The notes below the pieces were generated by a model, which did no database searches, was not told where the DNA came from, and saw only the letters and a program-made list of their open reading frames with translations. Source: an uncultured Flavobacteriales bacterium (GTDB lineage: Bacteria > Bacteroidota > Bacteroidia > Flavobacteriales_D > Crocinitomicaceae). Taken from it: a stretch of 64,000 bases of DNA. The translations under genes and the position numbers were made by a program. The stretch's first letter is position 1. Each line of letters opens with the position of its first letter. Where the stretch lies: the NCBI GenBank assembly GCA_913056215.1, contig CAJXMN010000002.1, positions 1-64,000 of the forward strand, in the 5' to 3' direction. Shown piece after piece: positions 21,301 through 28,967 of this stretch.

Positions 21301-24300
21301 GAAGATCAGGAGAATCAAAACCCCAACACCAATCACACGGGGGGTGACCTTTATTTTAACCTCGGGAACCTTTCCGAAGATATTCTACCAGATTCGCGCA
21401 AAAGCTTTGAAAACGGATTGCCTCAGGATTTTTCAAACACCAACAATACAGACGAAACCAACTGGGCACGTGTTTCAACCGAACAAGTGGTTGTGAACGC
21501 CTTCGATAACGACCCCGACACCCGACAGCAGCAAGATGTTGGACTCGACGGTTTTAGTGACGAACGCGAAGAAGAAAAGTATGTGAACTACGTCAACTGG
21601 ATACAAAACAATACGGTCCTTTCGCAAGAGGCTAAGGACGAATTACTCGATGATATCTCCAATGATAACTATACCTATTATCGGGATGACAACTACGATG
21701 CTCAGCAGTTCGACATCATCCGCAGATACAAGTTCTGGAACAGTCACGAAGGAAATTCACCCACGCCAGAAACTTCTGCGAGCATTAACGGCGATGGCTA
21801 TCCCACGCAAGCTACCAACTCGCCGGACATGGAGGACGTGAACCGCGACAATAACTTGAGTGAATCCGAAAGTTACTATCAGTATAAGATTTCGCTACGA
21901 CCAGGAGATATGCAAGTTGGACAGAATTACATCATCAATACCCGAGAATACGAAAAAGGAGAGAAAAATTTCCGTTGGTATCAATTCCGTATTCCAGTGC
22001 GCAGCCCTGACAAAGTAGTTAATGGTATATCCGATTTTCGTTCGATTCGATTCATGCGTATGTTTATGAAATCGTTTGAAGAAAAAACAACGGTTCGTTT
22101 TGCTAAACTGGAATTAATTCGCGGGGAATGGAGGAAATTTAGAGAAAGTATGAATCAGCCCACTGATGGTGTTCAGACCGATCCGGACCTGACATCTTTC
22201 AATATCGGTGCGGTAAATGTGGAGGAGCATGACCAAAGACAGCCCGTTAACTACGTTATTCCCCCAGGAATATTAAGGGAGGTCGACCCTTCTCAAACGT
22301 TCCAAAGACAGCTCAACGAGCAATCGATGACCCTGGAAGTATGTGACCTGAAAGACGGCGACGCAAGAGCCGCCACAAAGAATGTGGGCATGGATATGGT
22401 GATGTACAAAAACCTCGAAATGTTCTTACACGCTGAAGAACTGGAGCCCACCAAACCACTGAAAGATAAAGATGTCAGTGTTTTCGTTCGCCTGGGAACC
22501 GATTTTAAGGAGAATTATTACGAATATGAGGTTCCTTTGCAGGTTACGCCATGGGGAGCAACTGATGAATTGGAAATCTGGCCAGAGGAAAACAATTTGC
22601 GCATTGTTTTCGATGAACTTATTCAACTTAAAAAAGAGCGGAACGCCGAGATGGAGTCACCCAATAGTAACGTCGCCTCCAACGTACTTTATGAAAAAGC
22701 AGTCGATCATCAACCCGGTTCCTCCGATAACAACAATGTGAATCATCCGAAACGCGTCATTAAAATAAAAGGGAATCCTAATATTACCGACGTTAAAACC
22801 ATCATGATTGGTGTTCGAAACCCTTCTCAAAACAAAGATCACCCCTGGAAGCCCGACGACGGCCTCTCCAAATGCGTGCAGGTTTGGGTTAACGAATTAC
22901 GTCTAACTGAATTCCAAAATGAAGGTGGTTCTGCTGCGCTGGCTCGTGCACAAATTGAAGTGGCTGATTTTGCCAATATTCAAGTAGCCGGGTCTTATAG
23001 TGGGCTGAATTGGGGTAGTATTGACAGTCGTGTCTCAGAAAGACAGCGCGATACGCGATTAAACCTCGACATTTCTGCCAATGCGCAGTTAGGTCAACTA
23101 CTCGGTGAAGATGCAAAAATTGATATTCCGTTCCTTTATACTTACTCGGTGGGGACCATTAATCCGCGGTTTGACCCCTTTAACCCCGACGTTGAACTCT
23201 CCACCTATGATGCTGAGGAACGCAGAAAACGACTGCGGGAAGGGCGTGATTTTAACCAACGCCGTTCTTTTAACTTTACCAACGTTCGCAAAGCAAGGAA
23301 ACCTGGCGCTGAAGCACATATTTGGGACCTCAGCAACTTCTCACTGAATTATTCTTTCAGTGAGGATCTGCATCGCGACTTTCGAACGAACTACGATCGC
23401 ACTAAAATCTGGAAAGGTGGTATCAATTATCAATTCAATGGTTCCCCTGAACTTTTTGAACCGTTTAAGAACGTAAAGTTCATGCGTAAATCAAAGTGGT
23501 GGAACCTCATCCGTTCAGCGAATTTTTACCTCGGTCCAAAAAACATCAGCATCAAGAACAACATGATTCGTAACTACAATGAACGTCAAATTCGCAACAA
23601 CATCCCCAATACCGATTTTGAATTTCAACCCATCTACCTGAAGAACTTTACGTGGAACCGTTCAACGAATTTTAAATACGACCTGACACGCAATTTAAAA
23701 TTTGATATTGCTACCAACAGCCAATCCATCATTGACGAACCACAGGGACAAGTGGATCGCAATGAGAGTCCTGATCTCTATCGCGAATTTCAGGATTCCG
23801 TGAGTCAACAGATCAGAACGCTGGGTAAAACGATGCGCTACGACCACAATTACAATATTTCCTATAACATTCCATTCGATAAAATACCAGCACTCGACTT
23901 TTTGAATTCCAACATTCGTTACGGTTCATCCTATGAATGGAGCCGTCCCAATCTCGGACTCGAAGCTTTTGGGAATACCATACAAAACAGTCGAACGTTG
24001 AACGCTACCGGGCAGTTGAATATGAACAACTTGTACAAAAAATCAGAGCTGTTGCAAAAAATCATGAACGATGGAAGAGGACGACGTACGACTTCTCGTA
24101 GATCCGTGCGCGGAAGGCGTGGTGGTCGCGGAGGAGGCAGAGGTGGATCGGAAAAGAACGACAGTCGACTTGCCAAAAAGGTTCAAGAACTCCAGCAAGA
24201 GCAAGAAAAACTGGAGGAAAAAGATACTTCTCGCCTCAATCCAGAAGAACTGGAGGAACATATCAAGCGCCTGGAAAAAATCGAGCGCAAACTTGAAAGA

Positions 24301-25806
24301 AAGGAGCCCCGTCTGGAACGCCAAAATGAACGTATTAAACGTAAAGAAGAACGGGAGGAGAAATACCAAGAGAAGTTCGGCAAACCGTTCCATCCAATCA
24401 CCGGCTTTTTTGGTCGGGCACTGATGAGCGTGCGGACTGTATCGGGAACTTACACATTGAACGACGGTATGGTGTTGCCCGGGTTCAATGAAGAGGCTCA
24501 GCTATTCGGCATGAACGACGCCATCTTTACTGACCAGGAAATGCGCGGTTTTGCCCTTGGTGGCCAGCAGCGCGATGTCTACGGACGAGAACGCGACTTC
24601 CGCTATGCGGATTACGCCGGAAATAATGGGTTTATTGTCGACACAAGTGCACTCAATACGCAACACACCGTGATGCACGCCCAAAACTACAATCTGCGCG
24701 CCAGCCTGGAGCCCATGAAAGACTTGAAGATCGATTTGACCATGAACCGCAATTTCACTGAAAACACAGCTGAATTTTATCGCTTCAACGATTCCATTCA
24801 GGATTTCCAAAGTCAGAGTAAGTTCGTAACGACTAACGTGACCTATTCGACAATTTCTATTCAATCTGCGTTCGAAACATTGGGTGACAAATACCGTTCA
24901 GGTACGTTTAGTGATTTGCGCGAACGCCGGGCGAAAATATCTACTTTCCTCGCCGACGGCAATCCCAACAGTATGTCGGATAGTGCAGGCTATTACGACG
25001 GGTATGGACCGAGTCAACAGGATGTTATTATCGGTGCCTTCCTCACAACTTTTAGTGGAAAAGACGTCAACGAGAAAAGTATTTCACCAAAGCGCAATAT
25101 TCCGCTTCCCAATTGGCAGGTTTCTTACAATGGATTGACCAAATTCGATTTCTTCAAGAAATACGTACAAAACTTTACGCTGCGTCACGGTTATCAATCG
25201 ACAGTTACTGTATCGGGTATGCAGACCAATTTGAATGCCGAAACGGATGATAACGGCTTTTTGACAGCTCGCGACATCAATAACAACTTCATTCCCGAAC
25301 AACAGGTACAAAACCTCACCGTCTCGGAACGCTTCTCTCCGCTTATCGGTTTCGATGCGACCTGGAATGTCAATGGCAATGGACTACTGACAAAATTTGA
25401 ATACAGCAAAGAGCGCTCTTCTTCACTTTCACTGGCAAACAACCAACTTACGGAAGTATTGGGTACAGAAATCGTGGTCGGTGCGGGTTATAAATTCACG
25501 AACTTCCGGGTTCCGATCACCTTCCAGGGCAACAAACTCAAGCCATCGGACCTCAATATTCGATTTGACTTATCCATCCGGGATAACCTCACAGTGATAC
25601 GTAAAATAGTGGAGAACACAAACCAGGCTACAGCCGGACAGCGCGTCTTATCCATTCGTTCCAGCGCCGATTACCTGGTGAGTAAAAACCTGACGTTCTC
25701 GCTGTATTACGACCAACAACTCACAGACCCCAAGGTAGCGACATCATATACGACAGGCAATACTTCGGCTGGTATTCGTTTGCGCTTCAACCTCGGCGGA
25801 TTGTAG
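18331..25806 (+). CDS. sprA: T9SS outer membrane translocon protein SprA (Sov)
   Basis: 2491 aa; DLRYPISNPYDPTANQ..., long beta-barrel architecture, C-term AGIRLRFNLGGL; location after maeB-ruvA. Confidence 0.95.
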   Translation: MKLVTLHHCWVLVVLTTLVCFESVGQTDPDSIDLRYPISNPYDPTANQEQSFDLKDPSNVRKKVVYDPKTGKYIFKETMGDSLDFRRPSMMTLEEYIAYEQRQQRQNYWKEKVDAETKEEQGLIPPIKIDSPGFANIFGSDEIQIRPEGSVELSMGVNSSRYDNPSLPENQRRITRFDFQQRIQMNLVGQIGDKMKLGASYNTEASFSFDNETKLEWTGDEDQILQKVEAGNVSMPLETSLIEGSQTLFGVKTRMKFGRLTIDALASTSRGQKQEINIKGGAQVQDFELKADEYEANRHYFLNYYHRENYDEALESVPFVSSQVNITRIEVWVTNQTNKVENTRNIVAFTDLGEADPENWSGNPGNAAGSQLPDNSSNGLYNFAKNNPSVRGFNNAVVELESQTTEPGPFQQAVDFEKVENARKLSEKEFTYNGQLGFISVNQSLNNDEVLAVAYEYTYQGRTYQVGEFSTDGVVGQDALFLKLLKPTIISPQNKLWDLMMKNVYSIGAYQVSQEGFRLDILYNNPDNSLKVNFLPYPGMDDRQVLDVVGMDRLNQNNRAQKDGVFDFKPINFEGNRATNGGTINTRNGRIYFSTIEPFAKTVRQEMIDAGLDPQIVNNVAYDELYDSTKIAAQQVPKKNRFYFNGKYESSVSDEIPLNALNVPEGSVVVTAGGIRLQEGTDFTVDYNLGRVKILNSAVLESNSDIKISIESNSVFGFQNKSLMGTHMNYMIDPDFNIGATWMRMTERPITQKVDIGEEPFKNNIVGFDLSYRTDIPFLTKLVNFIPTISTKKMSTLTLNAEAAHLIPGAPRAISKQGISYVDDFEGSQSTIDLRNFSSWKLASIPQGQDNLFPEADLKDNLAAGFNRSHLSWYTIDPMFFRSSSITPQYISENPEYTEDVNVSLVQRTDLFPNQNPAMGTIQNLPVFNMTFYPRERGMYNYDTTNTVNAEGEFINPQERWNGIMRSLSTTNFEQTNVEYIQFWVLDPFNEDQENQNPNTNHTGGDLYFNLGNLSEDILPDSRKSFENGLPQDFSNTNNTDETNWARVSTEQVVVNAFDNDPDTRQQQDVGLDGFSDEREEEKYVNYVNWIQNNTVLSQEAKDELLDDISNDNYTYYRDDNYDAQQFDIIRRYKFWNSHEGNSPTPETSASINGDGYPTQATNSPDMEDVNRDNNLSESESYYQYKISLRPGDMQVGQNYIINTREYEKGEKNFRWYQFRIPVRSPDKVVNGISDFRSIRFMRMFMKSFEEKTTVRFAKLELIRGEWRKFRESMNQPTDGVQTDPDLTSFNIGAVNVEEHDQRQPVNYVIPPGILREVDPSQTFQRQLNEQSMTLEVCDLKDGDARAATKNVGMDMVMYKNLEMFLHAEELEPTKPLKDKDVSVFVRLGTDFKENYYEYEVPLQVTPWGATDELEIWPEENNLRIVFDELIQLKKERNAEMESPNSNVASNVLYEKAVDHQPGSSDNNNVNHPKRVIKIKGNPNITDVKTIMIGVRNPSQNKDHPWKPDDGLSKCVQVWVNELRLTEFQNEGGSAALARAQIEVADFANIQVAGSYSGLNWGSIDSRVSERQRDTRLNLDISANAQLGQLLGEDAKIDIPFLYTYSVGTINPRFDPFNPDVELSTYDAEERRKRLREGRDFNQRRSFNFTNVRKARKPGAEAHIWDLSNFSLNYSFSEDLHRDFRTNYDRTKIWKGGINYQFNGSPELFEPFKNVKFMRKSKWWNLIRSANFYLGPKNISIKNNMIRNYNERQIRNNIPNTDFEFQPIYLKNFTWNRSTNFKYDLTRNLKFDIATNSQSIIDEPQGQVDRNESPDLYREFQDSVSQQIRTLGKTMRYDHNYNISYNIPFDKIPALDFLNSNIRYGSSYEWSRPNLGLEAFGNTIQNSRTLNATGQLNMNNLYKKSELLQKIMNDGRGRRTTSRRSVRGRRGGRGGGRGGSEKNDSRLAKKVQELQQEQEKLEEKDTSRLNPEELEEHIKRLEKIERKLERKEPRLERQNERIKRKEEREEKYQEKFGKPFHPITGFFGRALMSVRTVSGTYTLNDGMVLPGFNEEAQLFGMNDAIFTDQEMRGFALGGQQRDVYGRERDFRYADYAGNNGFIVDTSALNTQHTVMHAQNYNLRASLEPMKDLKIDLTMNRNFTENTAEFYRFNDSIQDFQSQSKFVTTNVTYSTISIQSAFETLGDKYRSGTFSDLRERRAKISTFLADGNPNSMSDSAGYYDGYGPSQQDVIIGAFLTTFSGKDVNEKSISPKRNIPLPNWQVSYNGLTKFDFFKKYVQNFTLRHGYQSTVTVSGMQTNLNAETDDNGFLTARDINNNFIPEQQVQNLTVSERFSPLIGFDATWNVNGNGLLTKFEYSKERSSSLSLANNQLTEVLGTEIVVGAGYKFTNFRVPITFQGNKLKPSDLNIRFDLSIRDNLTVIRKIVENTNQATAGQRVLSIRSSADYLVSKNLTFSLYYDQQLTDPKVATSYTTGNTSAGIRLRFNLGGL

Positions 25807-25836
25807 AAAGGTAAGCGCTAAAACAAACAGGCAGGT

Positions 25837-26295
25837 ATGGAAACAACATTTGTAATACGCAAAGCACAACCCGGAGATGAAGCGGCCATCATGGGTTTGG
25901 TTCATGAACTGGCGGAGTACGAAAAAGAACCCGATGCCGTGATCAACACGCCCGAACAACTCCGCATCGATTTGTTTGAAGACCGCGTCTGTCATTGTTT
26001 GGTGGTAGAAAAAGAAGAAGGACTCTGTGCCATGGCTTTATATTACATATCGTATTCTACCTGGAACGGCAGATGTCTATACCTGGAAGACCTCTACGTG
26101 CAACCTCAGTACCGCCGCTACGGAATAGGTCGCGCACTTTTTAAGGAATTAATCGCCCTGGCCAAAAAGAACGGTTACCGCCGCATGGATTGGCAGGTAC
26201 TGGACTGGAACGATTCGGCGATCGCTTTCTATAAACAATTAGACGCCTACCTCGACCCCGAATGGGTGAATGGACGGTTGTTTTTTGGGGGGTGA
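25837..26295 (+). CDS. GNAT family N-acetyltransferase
   Basis: YLEDLYVQPQYRRYGIGRALFKELIALAKKNGYRRMDWQVLDWNDSAIAFYKQL. Confidence 0.92.
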   Translation: METTFVIRKAQPGDEAAIMGLVHELAEYEKEPDAVINTPEQLRIDLFEDRVCHCLVVEKEEGLCAMALYYISYSTWNGRCLYLEDLYVQPQYRRYGIGRALFKELIALAKKNGYRRMDWQVLDWNDSAIAFYKQLDAYLDPEWVNGRLFFGG

Positions 26296-26317
26296 GTGAG
26301 CCCAACAACTTAAATTA

Positions 26318-27112
26318 TTAATTGGATATGGTTAGATTGTTATACCACTGATTAATATTTGTAGCGCCCTTTTTTGCATCAAAGACTGATTCATTTAACG
26401 TTTTAGATGAATAGCTCTTTTCCAGTTCATTTAAACAAAACGCTCTAAACGACTGATACTCCTCTTTAAGATTTGGAGTTAGGTCATGTATGCTGGCCTT
26501 ACGTTCTTTTGTAGTTAAAATCAAATCGCAAACCATCTCAGAATTAGGGTATTTGTTATAAAACGCAACAAAATTAAATGACTCTGCAAATGGAGCTCTA
26601 TAATCATAACCTGACAAAAAGGGGTTCAGGTTAAAACTCCCTTTATGTGCCATCGTGTAATGATTGAACTCATAAATCTCACTGTTTTTATTCTTAAAAA
26701 TGCTTTTTTGATTAAGATGAACAAGACACTGGTACGTTTCTTTTTTGTGTTTGACATGCATTCTATATCCTTCATAGCGCAAATCTCGTCTCACGGCAAA
26801 ATATGCCCTTCCGTTCTCTTTTAATAAAGAAGAAACCTGCATCATTACTTTGTTTTGCTCTGCTGGTAAAAGAACGTTTAATACATAAAAACAAATAATC
26901 GTGTCGAATTTTTTAGTAGGAAAATCCGGGACAAAGTGTGGATCATATCCCTCTGTCTCAAATCCTTTTTCTTTCAGTTCTTCTACATCTGTTCCAAAGC
27001 CACAACCAAAATCGAGCGTTTCCCCTTTGATTTTACCTTGTTGGAGCAAAATTCTCAGCGGATAGGAGGGTTTATCGCGCTTTATCGCCGTATATTTAGT
27101 GTTCTTATTCAT
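26318..27112 (-). CDS. Class I SAM-dependent methyltransferase (resembles defence/phosphorothioation-associated putative methyltransferases)
   Basis: TLDFGCGFGTDVEELKEKGFETEGYDPHF (SAM motif I), DTIICFYVLNVLLPAEQNKVM; ATG 27112 lies 1 nt after the HIT stop codon. Confidence 0.8.
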   Translation of the reverse strand: MNKNTKYTAIKRDKPSYPLRILLQQGKIKGETLDFGCGFGTDVEELKEKGFETEGYDPHFVPDFPTKKFDTIICFYVLNVLLPAEQNKVMMQVSSLLKENGRAYFAVRRDLRYEGYRMHVKHKKETYQCLVHLNQKSIFKNKNSEIYEFNHYTMAHKGSFNLNPFLSGYDYRAPFAESFNFVAFYNKYPNSEMVCDLILTTKERKASIHDLTPNLKEEYQSFRAFCLNELEKSYSSKTLNESVFDAKKGATNINQWYNNLTISN

Positions 27113-27113
27113 T

Positions 27114-27488
27114 TTAGTAGTAACCTTTTCCCTCAACACAATGTCTAACACCACCTCTGGGGTCATCCATATCTCCTTTATATCGCGGTATTAGATGACA
27201 GTGAAAATGAAACACAGTTTGCCCAGCATATTCACCGCAGTTCATACCTATGTTGTAACCGTCTGGGGAATGGTTTTTTTCTATCATTTCTTTTCCTAAA
27301 TCAATAGCATTATTTAAATCCAATTTTTCTTCTTTTGATAAATCAAAAAAGTCTTTCTTTCTCTTTTTCGAGATAATGAGCAAGTGACCTCGTGAAACTG
27401 GGTAGGCATCGTAAATCGCAAAAAACAATTTAGTCTCACAAATTATCTTACTCTTAAGATCAGGTATATCAAAAAAAGTTTTCATCAT
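27114..27488 (-). CDS. HIT family hydrolase
   Basis: Histidine triad VFHFHCHLIPRYKGD; DPRGGVRHCVEGKGYY tail; ATG 27488 or 27485 preferred over TTG 27506. Confidence 0.88.
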   Translation of the reverse strand: MMKTFFDIPDLKSKIICETKLFFAIYDAYPVSRGHLLIISKKRKKDFFDLSKEEKLDLNNAIDLGKEMIEKNHSPDGYNIGMNCGEYAGQTVFHFHCHLIPRYKGDMDDPRGGVRHCVEGKGYY

Positions 27489-27492
27489 ACTA

Positions 27493-28527
27493 CTATAACA
27501 ATTCAATGTCTGGTTGCCAGGAATGATCTATTAGTTCATTAACCGCTGTCTGATATTGTTCTTTCAAAAACATCCTTCTTTTAGCCTTGGTATTGCCAGT
27601 TTGATTAATGATTGTCTCTGCTAAAGGGAGATTACTTTCAATATAATATTCATTTCGTGTGAACAGACGTTCTAAGTATCTAACATGTGCTAATCTATTT
27701 GATTTAGAACTATTGACAGTCATATCTGCCAAAACAAGGTTCCAAACACCATTAATATTAACCCCTTTCTTAGCAAGAATAGGCTTAAGAAAGTGAGGGA
27801 TAAAATGATCTACTGCACAAGTATCATCTTGATTCGAGTTTATATTTATTTCCTTTTTTGAATAAAAACAACGACCTTTTTGATAACCGTTTAAAGCCTC
27901 TCGAACAGATGTAACATCTTTCCGACGCATAATTTTGTTATCAATAAAAAACAATTCCTTCTTGTCATCATAGTTAACCTCTAGTAAGTTCGGATTAATA
28001 TTTAGATTCCAAGCAGTTTCTACCAATTTCCATCTTGCTTCTACCTCCTGTTCTAAATTTTGAAATTGAAACTTCTCTTTCAGTTTTAATAGATTATCTG
28101 TAATAACTAACCTTTTTGATTGACGAGAAAAATCTTTTTCGTAAAAACTATTTGGAATTTCAGCGCGGTTCACTTTTTGAAAAGCATCAATAACGTTGAC
28201 AAATCCATACCTCCTAGTAACCTGAAATAAATCGTCTTCTGAAATCTCATTGCTCAAAAACTTCCTGCAACCATCTAAAAAGGTACTAGAATTAGAATTC
28301 CCTTGCCTATCATTCTTTTTTAAATGTTCTATCAGATATTTTGCATATGGTAACGCAAGTTCATCAATTGTAACAGTAGTCTTTTCTTTTTCAACTATGT
28401 CGAGCAAAGTCTTGGCAAATGCAAATTTATACGTTGCTGAATTTTTACCAAATAATATTATAGCTCTCCATTGAGACTCCAATGAAGGGTCATCTATTTG
28501 AAAAGATGTATGGGTTGATTTAGTCAT
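27493..28527 (-). CDS. HNH endonuclease-like protein
   Basis: C-terminal HNH-like motif GRCFYSKKEI...CAVDHFIPHFL...NGVWNLVLADMTVNSSKSNRL. Confidence 0.72.
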   Translation of the reverse strand: MTKSTHTSFQIDDPSLESQWRAIILFGKNSATYKFAFAKTLLDIVEKEKTTVTIDELALPYAKYLIEHLKKNDRQGNSNSSTFLDGCRKFLSNEISEDDLFQVTRRYGFVNVIDAFQKVNRAEIPNSFYEKDFSRQSKRLVITDNLLKLKEKFQFQNLEQEVEARWKLVETAWNLNINPNLLEVNYDDKKELFFIDNKIMRRKDVTSVREALNGYQKGRCFYSKKEININSNQDDTCAVDHFIPHFLKPILAKKGVNINGVWNLVLADMTVNSSKSNRLAHVRYLERLFTRNEYYIESNLPLAETIINQTGNTKAKRRMFLKEQYQTAVNELIDHSWQPDIELL

Positions 28528-28530
28528 AAA

Positions 28531-28803
28531 TCAATTTTGGTCAACTTTGGTTTGATAGTTTGTATAATCGAGGTTGGGCTGAATGCATTTCAAATCTAAA
28601 AGTGCGGAAATATCCATTTCAAAAGATTTAGCAAAAACCCCAATATTCGAAAGCGATACATTTCGCTCTCCCCGTTCAATCATACCTATGTATGTCCTGT
28701 GAAAACCCGTTTTAAACGATAACTCTTCCTGACTGATCCCTTTTTCTTCTCGAAGATGACGGATGCGCTTGCCAAAAGCGGAAATAATTTCTTTGTTTAA
28801 CAT
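28531..28803 (-). CDS. XRE/Cro-type helix-turn-helix regulator (controller-protein-like)
   Basis: FGKRIRHLREEKGISQEELSFKTGFHRTYIGMIERGERNVSLSNIGVFAKSFEMDISALL; 90 aa. Confidence 0.92.
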   Translation of the reverse strand: MLNKEIISAFGKRIRHLREEKGISQEELSFKTGFHRTYIGMIERGERNVSLSNIGVFAKSFEMDISALLDLKCIQPNLDYTNYQTKVDQN

Positions 28804-28807
28804 ACAT

Positions 28808-28838
28808 CAAAGCTATACCTATTGTATGCGCCTCTCAA
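28808..28838 (-). promoter_or_regulatory. Predicted promoter of the XRE-HNH-HIT-MT cassette (TTG-N20-TAGCTTTG)
   Basis: On minus strand TTG (28838-28836), 20-nt spacer, TAGCTTTG (28815-28808), ATG 5 nt downstream at 28803 (possible leaderless mRNA). Confidence 0.55.
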
Positions 28839-28852
28839 CATACAATAAGTAT
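28815..28852. repeat. Inverted repeat, candidate operator for the XRE regulator
   Basis: ATACCTATTGTATG-CGCCTCTCAA-CATACAATAAGTAT: 14-bp arms, 13/14 complementary, 10-nt spacer. Confidence 0.75.
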
Positions 28853-28967
28853 CATCTAAAAAGTTCTTGTCTTCTTTATCGAGTACCATCACTCCCTCAC
28901 CATTCCATTTCTCTTTGTTTCCAACACGTCAATTGCTTACTTTTACGGCGAAGAAAAACTCAAACGC

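Noticed and set aside
24043-24424. Several antisense/out-of-frame ORFs inside sprA (Phe/Leu-rich or Arg/Ser-rich)
   Set aside because: They mirror the low-complexity Arg/Glu/Lys-rich SprA segment and have no independent support.
28853-28967. Search for att-like direct repeats flanking the XRE-HNH-HIT-MT cassette
   Set aside because: No convincing direct repeats, integrase or tRNA gene seen by eye at either edge; insertion mechanism left open.
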